From: Scenedesmus sp. ARA3
Lineage: Eukaryota > Chlorophyta > Chlorophyceae > Sphaeropleales > Scenedesmaceae
Direction of reading: 5' to 3'
Assembly (NCBI GenBank): GCA_004335835.1
Contig: RWJK01001070.1
Span: forward strand, 2,797-66,796
DNA: 64,000 bases
This document shows, piece by piece, positions 56,301 through 64,000 of this stretch (positions are counted from its first letter, which is position 1; every line of letters begins with the position of its first letter). The position numbers were made by a program, and so were the translations under genes. The notes beneath the pieces are model-generated. The model was not told the DNA's origin. It made no database searches and worked only from the letters and a program-made list of their open reading frames with translations.

Positions 56301-57993
56301 CTGCACCTTGCCAGCCAGCGGTGTACACGTAGCCCCACTTGCTGCCCACCACCACCTCCTCAGGCCCAATGCCACGCGCTGCCAGCCAGCCCCCGAGGAA
56401 CTCCTCAGCACGCCCATAGCTCCTAGCAGCGTCAAAGTACCTGCATGCGTGCAGCAGACATTACGGCAAACACGACTCATGTCTCAAGGGAAGGAGTGCT
56501 GCTGCTGCTGCCAGCCAGCCCCCAAGGAACCAATCGGCACGCCCGAAACTCCTGGCGGCGTCAGTCAAAGTACCTGCATGCGTGCAGCAGATATCATGGC
56601 AAACACCACTCATGCCTCAAGGGAAGGAGTGCTGCTGCTGCTGCCAGCCAGCCCCCGAGGAACTCCTCAGCACGCCCGTAGCTCCTGACAGCATCAAAGT
56701 ACCTGCAGCGTGCAAGCGATTTTGCGAACGTTACACGATTTTTCCCGAAAGGGAATGCTGCTGCTGCTTCTTGAACTGACATGGTAACCGAACACTGGTG
56801 ATTGGCGTAGGGCATCTGCTGCAACGTTTATCAACGGTCAAACCTGGTCAAACATAACACCCCCCACCTGACGCCACAGGCCCAGGCCTCGTGCAGCACC
56901 TGCCAGCAGTGCTGGATGTCGCTCCCCTGGCCCACCTGCCCAAGCTGTCAGCATACTGTATTGCAGTCAAACCTGGCCAAACTTGGTCAAACCTGGTCAA
57001 ACCTGCCTCACCTGACGCCGCAGGCCCATGCCTCGTCCAGCACCTGCCAGCAGTGCTGCCTCATTGCCTCCACGTCAGCGCCGCCTGCCAGGTCAGCGCT
57101 GTGGCCCAGGTTGATGTAGCCGGGCCTGAGTGACATGGAAGAGGCAAACGAAGTGTCACGTGCGTGGTGAAGTCGTGTATTTATGGTGCACGCATAGTGT
57201 GAATGCACTTTGGTGTCTGCTGGGGCAGAGCTGCGGCCCAGGTTGATGTAGCCGGGCCTTGAAAGCACAACAATCGGCATTTTTTTAGTCAGTTGTGTCA
57301 CCTGCCGCTGCCGTCAAGTACATGCAGTAGTAGCTTGCACATTGTGAATGATTGTTTTGGGGCAAATTATGGGGCTGCCAGGTCAGCGCTGTGCCCCAGG
57401 TTGATGTGGCCAGGCCTCAGCGCGCATTGCAAAAGAGTTTGTACTGGAGTTGTACTATGAGTGCATAGCTTGTGCGCACTGAGAAGTCATTATGTATATG
57501 TCATGTGAATGTGATGGACGTAAGTTGCTTTGTGTTATCTTGATTGCGGGTTGAGGCGAAGCACATGCAGCGTTACAGCATGCGCAGCCAGTTGCTGTGG
57601 CTGCTGATTCCCCAGGCAGCTCCTGCTGGGGACGTATTCCCCGTACACAGGCAAGTCAGCAATGGGCACTGCAGCTGGCAAAACTGTGCGCATTCTAGGA
57701 GCGGCTGCAGCAGCTGCTGGCGGCTAGCTGCTGCATTTCCAGCCGCACCTGCCTAATGCTGCAAGGCCCAGCCCCAGGTGCGGCATGCACAGCGGGCCTT
57801 GGGCCTTGTGCAAGAACCTCAGCGCTGCTGCTGCTGCCCCTGACGTTGCAGCCTCTGGGGTGGCGGCTGCTGCTGCTGCTGCTGCGCTGGCTGGTCTAGT
57901 TGCTGCTGCTGCTGTTCGTCGCTGCTGCTGGCTTGCAGCGCAGCTTGCAGGCCCTGCAGGGGGACTCCTGCAGTAACGCAATGACAGCGTCAT
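53384..57993 (-). CDS. Aldo/keto reductase, probably plastid-targeted
   Basis: Eight exons on the minus strand: 57749-57993, 57012-57125, 56307-56440, 55701-55771, 55007-55154, 54631-54741, 54040-54179 and 53384-53608. All phases close, giving 395 residues. The first 60 residues are Ala/Ser/Arg-rich with few acids, like a green-algal transit peptide. The fold then opens with CMPHLGLGLAALGRPGYINL. The catalytic tetrad of the family is visible: Asp123 and Tyr128 in FDAARSYGRAEEFLG, Lys154 in VVVGSKWGYVYT and His203 in DLYQIHSATLESG. Later motifs GLSVSG, FDSVQATWNLLE and GLSVIIKEAMANGRLT also match. It should reduce an aldehyde or ketone with NAD(P)H; the substrate is unknown. The layout resembles plant and algal plastid reductases of the L-galactose-dehydrogenase/YajO-like branch. 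Confidence 0.92.
53647..53718 (-). repeat. Upstream copy of the 5' edge of reductase exon 53384-53608
   Basis: DALALACVLQQLLNPMVL codons preceded by a CTGCAG-type acceptor repeat the exon start 110 bp away. Confidence 0.88.
54310..54362 (-). repeat. Upstream copy of the 5' edge of reductase exon 54040-54179
   Basis: GPALLAAHQAGLSV codons with acceptor recur about 180 bp upstream on the sense strand. Confidence 0.87.
54837..54876 (-). repeat. Upstream copy of the 5' edge of reductase exon 54631-54741
   Basis: GEQQAAAIQQAL codons preceded by a CTCAG acceptor recur about 135 bp upstream. Confidence 0.82.
55206..55565 (-). repeat. Tandem array of four copies of the 5' edge of reductase exon 55007-55154
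   Basis: Codons of DQHLGPFLDLYQIHSAT recur at about 55206-55260, 55323-55360, 55425-55460 and 55515-55562, with spacing around 105-120 bp. Divergence increases away from the exon and some copies have lost the acceptor. Confidence 0.87.
56076..56702 (-). repeat. Copies of both edges of reductase exon 56307-56440
   Basis: Two 5'-edge copies (FDAVRSYGRAEEFLGGW codons with CTGCAGG/CATGCAG acceptor) lie at 56642-56702 and 56505-56577. One 3'-edge copy (SKWGYVHTAGWQ codons plus donor) lies at 56076-56128. Confidence 0.9.
56868..57420 (-). repeat. Copies of both edges of reductase exon 57012-57125
   Basis: A 3'-edge copy at about 56868-56935 repeats HCWQVLHEAWACGVR codons with the donor. 5'-edge copies at about 57223-57258 and 57374-57420 repeat RPGYINLGHSADLAG codons. 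Confidence 0.88.
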
Positions 57994-59377
57994 GCTTCAG
58001 AACGTCAGCATTTCAGTCAGCAGATCACAGTCGTTTGATCTATTGTGTTTTTAAAATTTTGGACTGGGCCCTCACACAAGTCGTGTCTGCTTCAAGCAGG
58101 ACAACTGGTGCAGCAGCAGCACAGCAGCAGGGTCCAGGCCCGTGCATCTTCACCTGCCGATGCCGACACCTGGGCTCCATATCGACGTGGTGTGTCGTGG
58201 TTGTTGAACCGGGTGTCTGCCAATGTGGCTGCCTTGCCCAAGCACGTTCATGTCGTGAGAGTGCAGGCCACCGGTTGATTGTGTCGCAGGAGGTGAAGCT
58301 GGCACGCAGACGATTGATCCTGATTTTGTATGGATTAGTTTCATATTTCTCGACAGCTGGCTGCGTGCACATCAGCACGCCAAGGCTGCGTGATTTATTG
58401 TGCCGGTTGTAACGGTTGCAATGACATGTTGCAGTCAGGCCTAGTTCCTTGCTGGAATTTCGGGAACGGTGGTGTGAAGGACCGTTGAGCACATGGAACG
58501 CCCCTTAAAACGCACACAAACGTTCCTGTCAAGTCAGCTACCAACTGTCAGAAAGCATTTGCTGTTGATTTGAAACTATTGATGGGCTCAGCAAGGGCCC
58601 GTTGACTCCCCTAACTCCCTGTCACACCCCTTCAAGGGTGACGGTTGTACTATGTGCGATGGTGGAGCCCATCAGGGTAATTCATAGACCAGATTGTTAC
58701 GCAAGCGTCGTTGGAAACCAGGGCAACAACATGCCATTGCCCTGGCCAGGGTGTGCCATGGCACAACACCAGCAAATGTTGATGTGCCTCAAACAAGGTG
58801 GTGGTGCACCACCTGATGGTAGCGGTGGTGAATGTGGTGCTGGCCGCACCCCTTTCAGGGGGTGCGACACCCAAAGCCCGGTTGCGGCCCGTAGGCAGTA
58901 GCATGACACAAAAGGACCAACAACTAGTGAGTACTCGTAGCGGACTGGCTCTGATTCTCTCCGCCTTCCCGTCAAACAAGCCTGGATGTTTATTCATGAA
59001 GGAGTCACACCCCTTTTCAACAAGAGCCATGCGGTGTTCACAAACCAAAGATGCATAGGCATGTTGCATACCCTGAGGGCCCAAGGCTCGGGATCACGGA
59101 CACCATGCCCGTTGCTCACCAGAGGCACGCCATGGCAAATGTTGGCTAGTCGAGTAGTATTGTTCGGCTGTATACCAACTCAAGTGCAAGACACGTCTGA
59201 GCATACATAACAGCCTAGACAAAGCATGCGCACATGCACCACACACAAGCATGTGGCATATATTGTCTATTGTATGCAAGAACACCACCGCAATGATGAC
59301 AAGCTGAGTGAACAGGTCAGAGATGTAGGCTAGATGTAGCTGCACCTATAGGTGCAGACGACCACCGCAACCTACAA

Positions 59378-59718
59378 GCATGCACAGAGATCGACCAACC
59401 TGCAGGCATACCAAAGGACCTATCACATGGTTGAAGCTTGCAGGCATACCAAGGGGCCAACCGACCTGCAGGCACACCAAGCGATCAAAGCAGCATGCAC
59501 GCATACCAAAGGATCAACCGACCTGCAGACACACCGAGGGACCGAAGCAGCATGTAGGCACACCAAGGGACCGACACAGCATGAAAGCACTGCTTGGGTT
59601 GGCCCCAACGGACCGAGTCGAGGCAGTTTGTGGGCACATTAAGCGACTGAAGCAGCATGCAGGCATACCAAGGGACTAAACAGCATGCATGCATACAAAG
59701 GCACCGAAGGAGATGCAG
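59378..59718. repeat. About 28-bp minisatellite, roughly ten diverged copies
   Basis: Units of the form GGCACACCAAGGGACCGAAG + CAGCATGCA repeat with spacing of 27-31 bp and alternate endings (CAGCATGCA or CGACCTGCA). One longer interruption occurs at about 59590-59635. Confidence 0.85.
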
Positions 59719-61064
59719 GCGATTCGCGGGACCGTTGTTCCTGTCATACCTGTTCTTTGGCACAAGCATGCACCGCGTGTGTATACCGTTTGCATGTGAG
59801 CAATGGGCCGGGTGTGTGCTTTGCTATGGCAACGGTGGCAACACAGGGGCGCACCTAGCAATGGTGTGGTGAATCAAAGGCACACACATATCTTTGTGTC
59901 GAGACACGCATCCTCAGCGGTTGTCAATGTTGCATAGCGCTGATCAGCACCCAGCTCAGAACAGTGTGCACAACCAGTGAGAGCACGCGTCATACGCCAA
60001 AGGCAGTGCACGCAATGCAGCAACACCGCCTCTGGGGCCACTCCATGAACCACAACAGTCTGCCGCAGTTGGCAACCGCGCTGCTCAGCAAGTTGCCGCC
60101 GAACGGCTCACCACGAGGCCACAGTTGAATTGTTGTGGCGGGCAGCAGAGGTCACGCGTGATGGTGGTTGCGCTGAGCAAGATCCTCCACCATGGCTGCC
60201 CAGATGTGTAAGCCACAAACAAGCACCCAAGCAACATCACATCAGTAATCCTACACAGCAACGACACAACTCCAACAAGTATCACAGCTACAAATAGGTA
60301 AGTTGTAACATGCAGATGCACCTGCTCCCCAAGTTGTGATCACCGCTTTCTCTGATGGAAACACAAACATCTGTGCAAAAGGATTGCTGGGTTGTGCTGT
60401 CAAATCTGCTTCAACATCTGCTGGTGGTGACCAGCAGCCCACCGCCCTCGTCTACAGACATATGCTGTTTGATCCACCATCATGTCTGATGCAAGAGCCG
60501 CGGCACGGTGGCCCATTGCCCACAAGTACACACAAGTATATACGAGGGCTGCAAAAGCGACTCAGTATAGGCCACGCAGTGACAGGTCGCCCGCCCATGC
60601 CACACACTAGTGAGACGCGGCGCAACACGCAGTAGTACAATATTATAGTAGATAGCTCCTTTATGCCAGGCAGCACATAAAAAACCACAACCTTCAACCT
60701 GGCTCAGCATGCCCTGATTCGTTAGTAAGCGTTTGGTGACATAACAACACAGCAGTGCCATCCCATGTGGTGGGCCGTAACAACAACTCAATGTGGCTTC
60801 CAACAACCACAACATGCAGTTGTTCCATTCCGTGGTGTGAGAATGGAAGAGACCTGGAATGCACCTCCGCCGGGCTGTGTGATGTTGCGAGTGAACTGGG
60901 TTGCACCTGTGTCAGGGGAATGGACACAGCAGCAAGTATATGAAGGTGGCACACTGTCCACAGCCTTGCAAGGCTGCAACAGCATCATCACGGCTGTTGC
61001 CGAGTGCAGCATGCTATCAATTGCAACATGCTCCCTGCAACTTGCTGGGCGGCACCACTTCATC

Positions 61065-61069
61065 TTACA
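61065..61069 (-). terminator. Candidate TGTAA polyadenylation signal of the Cys-rich secreted gene
   Basis: TTACA on the plus strand, about 240 bases beyond the stop at 61308. Confidence 0.3.
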
Positions 61070-61307
61070 AGCCTTGCTGAAGCGTGCAGTGCAAACACAC
61101 CATGCGGTAGCTCATTCGTTCATGTATTCATGCAGCTGCCGTTGCTTTGGTACCTGCTTATGCGGAACCCTCTGCAGCTGGCGGTTCGTCATCAGAGCTG
61201 CGCGTGCTGCTGCTGCTGCTGCTGCCGCTGCTGCCGCCCAGCTCAGTCAGCTCTGCATCACCTGCAGATGACACAGTTATGTTATCAGTTCCAAAGGACA
61301 GGGTGCC

Positions 61308-62677
61308 CTATGTGGCAACCTGCTGCACTGCTGCCGTGTCAAGAGTCACAGCCACAGATGTCATGGACTGCTCCACGTATTCCGCTGATGTGCTCGGTGC
61401 CGGGGCGCTTGATATTCCAAACAGCGCCGCCCAATCCACACCACCCCCGCCCATCAATCCGAGGAAGTTGAAGGCATCAACACGTGGCCATTGCGTGGCG
61501 GAGACACTGCGAATGCCGACTGCTGCAGCACTGGCAGCTGCCGAGAAAGAACGCGCTGTTGGGTCGTACGTGACACTGCTTGTGGCAGAGCTCGTGTAGA
61601 CCTGCACAGATCCTGCAGCCTGCACCACATGGACAGCAGCAGCAGCATCGAACGCACACTTAGCACGCTGAACACCTGGCCAGGGTCGTACGTTACATGG
61701 GTCGTACGTCACACTGTTTGTGGCAGAGCACGTGCAACAGGTGCACGCGTACTACAGTGTTAGTAACAGTGTTAGTAACAGGTGCAGCGAAGGGCAGCTG
61801 CCTGCCAGCTCCACTCCATGCCGAAGTATGCTGCATCAAGCAGCTGCGGACGTGAAACCAACGAGGCCGCAACAGCCGACACATCCTGTGGTTGCCGCAG
61901 CAGCTGCACAAAGCAACCATGCACAGCTGCAGACCTACTGACTCGCATCGAGAAATGCTCACCTCTGTGCAGTTGATGACTTCTGTCACGAAGCTCAGCC
62001 GCAGGGATTCGAGTGCGGCTGCCTTGCCCTTTTCACCGTTGTACTTTGCAGCCAATGCATCACCCAAAGCTTTGCTGCAGGTAGGAGTCGCCAGTGTAAA
62101 CCTTGCATCTGTTCTCAGGCCGATTGGGAAGCTCGTGTTGGCGGCTGCGGGTTCGACAGCAATGGCAGCAACAGAAGCAGCAACAGAAGCAGCAACAGAA
62201 GCAGCAGCAGCAGCAGCAACGGCAGCAACGGCAGCAGAGTGAAGACCGTGTGGGTGCTGCGTGAGGCGTCCGATCATGCTTGCCGGGTGTTGATGTTGAG
62301 CAGCGGCTCTGCTGCATGTATCTTGTTGCATTATGCATATCCAGATGAGGGTGGAGCTTGCAGAGCTGCCCTGCAGGCAACATACAACGGCGATTCTATG
62401 CATAGTGAATGCATAAATGCGAGCCTTCAAGCAATGCTGGACAGGCTGTGGCGGGGGCATGGGCGCGCTAGTGACTGGCAACTCATCAGCAACATCAGCC
62501 CACCTATCGTCAAGTTCACACAGTCGGCCCTCATGGCGGCGCCTCGGATAAGCGAATACGTGCCATCAGGGCAAGCACGGCACTTGGCAAACTTGGATGA
62601 GCCCCCACGGGACCAGAAACCAAGGTTGCATATGTAACAGGAGAGGCCACCAAAGCCTGGCTTGCAGGCTGCGACCC

Positions 62678-62717
<40 letters not shown>

Positions 62718-62783
62718 GAGTAGCCGCAGCAGACGCAGCAGGAGTAGCCGCAGCAGACGCAGCAGGAGCAGCAGTGGCGGCGG

Positions 62784-62819
<36 letters not shown>

Positions 62820-63386
62820 CAGGAGCTTGCGTCGAAAAAAGCAACGTCAAAGGAAGTGGATGGCAGTCGCGATTTTGATGGTCATAAACAAAGCGTTATA
62901 GAATGATCACTTGAACTACCTGCATCAGCAACAGGCTGAAACGGCACCACATATCCTGCAACACAGCGCACAAGTTTATGCTGGTTCAAATGTCAACTGG
63001 CGAGTTTCTTGGCAGTTGAGCTTATACTACGCTGCATCTGCTGCCTAGTCATCAGAAAAGCGCACAGCTTACCGCTACAGCAGACCCTTTTGCTCTGCAG
63101 CTCCTGGGGAACCAAAGATACAGCAGCGCAGAGTTTCTAGGCCCCACGCTGCTTGACACTCAAGCCCATCCTGTGCTGCATTTACTGCCTATTCATCACC
63201 ACTCAAGCGCACAACTCACCGCCACAGCGGACCCTGTTGGCTCCCAGCGTTGTTGTGTTGCCGCTGCATGCGGTGCAGGTGGGCTTGGCGCTCAGCAGCC
63301 CCCCCGGGGAGGTGAAGCCTGCCTTGCACACCGTGCAGGCAGCGCCGTTGAACTCCCTGCCAGCAGGGCAGGCTGCACAGCAGAAA

Positions 63387-63427
<41 letters not shown>

Positions 63428-63507
63428 TCAGTCAGCAGTACACACCCTGCAGGCAATGCTTTGATGGTGCCTTTTGTGAGCTGCCTGCCAGCACGGCAGG
63501 CTGCACG

Positions 63508-63573
<66 letters not shown>

Positions 63574-63841
63574 TTAAGCCAACAGCAGCAGCAGCAGCAG
63601 CGTCAAGCCAGCAGCTCACAGCCTGCAGGCAGTACTGTTGGTGCCTGGCGTGAGCTCCCTGCCAGCAGGCCAGGCTGCACAGCAGCAGCAGCTGCAGCAG
63701 CAGCAGCAGCGGCAGCAGCGGCAGCAGCGGCAGCAGCAGCATAAGTCAACAACACACACCCTGTAGGCAGGGCTATTGGCACGTTGCGTGCACTCCTTGC
63801 CAGCAGGGCTGAACAGCAGCAGCCAGCAGCAGCAGCAGCAG

Positions 63842-63900
<59 letters not shown>

Positions 63901-64000
63901 TTGGCCAGCAGTAGATACAGTGCAGGAAGTGTTGTTGGTGCCTGGCGTGAGCTCCTTGCCAGCAGGGCAGGTTGCACAGCAGCAGCAACAGCAGCAGAAG
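61308..64000 (-). CDS. Secreted EPH-receptor-like Cys-rich repeat protein (3' part; 5' end beyond right edge)
   Basis: Minus-strand exons: 63220-63372, 62920-62955, 62504-62668, 61963-62144 and 61308-61601 (stop TAG). Phases close through all five. The first reads CPAGREFNGAACTVCKAGFT and CTACSGNTTTLGANRVRCG, the third CKPGFGGLSCYICNLGFWS and CRACPDGTYSLIRGA. This is the C-x2-CP-x-G-T rhythm of ephrin-receptor-like (GCC2/GCC3) repeats, common in large secreted proteins of green algae. The C-terminal part (ARFTLATPTCSKALGDALA, LSFVTEVINCTEVYTSSATS) is a distinct module I cannot name; DAFNFLGLMGGGGVDWAALF lies near the end. An extracellular or cell-wall location is inferred. Upstream exons lie outside the window. 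The region to the right is filled with copies of one exon start. Confidence 0.7.
61698..61742 (-). repeat. Upstream copy of the 5' edge of terminal exon 61308-61601
   Basis: SSATNSVTYDP-like codons with a preceding acceptor-like sequence repeat the exon start about 140 bp away. Confidence 0.8.
63449..63985 (-). repeat. Array of four exon-start copies upstream of exon 63220-63372
   Basis: CPAGKELTPGTNNTSC-type starts behind a GTGCAG or GTGCAAC junction end near 63510, 63674, 63815 and 63972, with the real exon at 63372 (spacing about 138-164 bp). They are separated by long CTG runs on the sense strand. They may derive from a real exon to the right of the window rather than from 63220-63372, because they match it only over about 30 bases. 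Confidence 0.75.
63511..63573. repeat. Long CAG/CTG microsatellite
   Basis: About 20 uninterrupted triplets (CAG on the plus strand), the longest pure tract I noted in the window. It is intronic for the minus-strand gene. Confidence 0.93.

Larger units (their letters stand above)
57994..61307. other. Intergenic region of different composition, possible decayed insertion
   Basis: 3.3 kb lie between the reductase start and the stop of the next gene. The CAG/CTG runs that fill the rest of the window are nearly absent from about 58450 to 61200. Several medium ORFs exist on both strands (e.g. 58650-59084 minus) with no recognisable transposase, reverse transcriptase or other domain. A 28-bp minisatellite sits at 59378-59718. 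I see no terminal repeats or target-site duplications. Confidence 0.5.

Noticed and set aside
58650..59084. Transposon-encoded protein
   Set aside because: Composition hints at a foreign origin, but no transposase, integrase or reverse-transcriptase motif and no terminal repeats could be found.
1..64000. tRNA or rRNA genes
   Set aside because: GTTCGA-like strings (e.g. near 35758 and 62152) lack flanking stems and an A box. No rRNA-like conserved blocks were seen.

Overview
The window looks like nuclear DNA of a chlorophyte green alga, most likely a sphaeroplealean of the Scenedesmaceae type. This is inferred from short exons with GT/AG introns, very dense CAG/CTG tracts coding polyQ/polyA/polyS, a flagellar enkurin gene, plant-type LRRs, an AP2 factor and EPH-receptor-like Cys-rich secreted repeats. 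I found no prokaryotic features, no tRNA or rRNA, no CRISPR and no intact transposon. All exon models below were built by eye from splice sites and were kept only where the codon phase closed across every junction.

Layout: (1) <1-6123 (+) 3' part of an FAD-linked aldonolactone-oxidase-like gene. (2) 9860-17045 (-) SMG7/EST1-like NMD factor. (3) 18298-23974 (+) AP2-domain transcription factor with a SUMO-interacting motif. (4) 25628-28102 (-) complete enkurin/FAP106. (5) 28580-33422 (-) unrecognised Cys/His-rich protein with ubiquitin-interacting motifs. (6) 35990-52217 (-) a 19-exon, about 2075-residue receptor: signal peptide, plant-type LRR ectodomain, one membrane span, then two class III nucleotide-cyclase homology halves (C1 and C2). 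(7) 53384-57993 (-) plastid-targeted aldo/keto reductase. (8) 61308->64000 (-) 3' part of a secreted EPH-receptor-like Cys-rich protein. The genes share no obvious pathway.

The dominant unexplained structure is a genome-architecture pattern. In seven of the eight genes the introns (and some 3' flanks) contain one to seven direct, slightly diverged copies of the neighbouring exon edge together with its splice site. Copies of an exon's 5' end lie just upstream of it, and copies of its 3' end lie just downstream, with periods of about 37-240 bp. They give rise to minisatellites and to tandem arrays of near-identical 3' or 5' splice sites. The copies do not preserve reading frame where I checked, so their use should give premature stops. 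The enkurin gene appears free of them.

The most notable single gene is the LRR-transmembrane-cyclase. C1 keeps both metal-binding aspartates but lacks the transition-state Asn/Arg. C2 lacks the first aspartate but has the Asn-x3-Arg motif. This is the complementary division of labour known from animal transmembrane adenylyl cyclases, here on one chain behind a plant-like LRR receptor.
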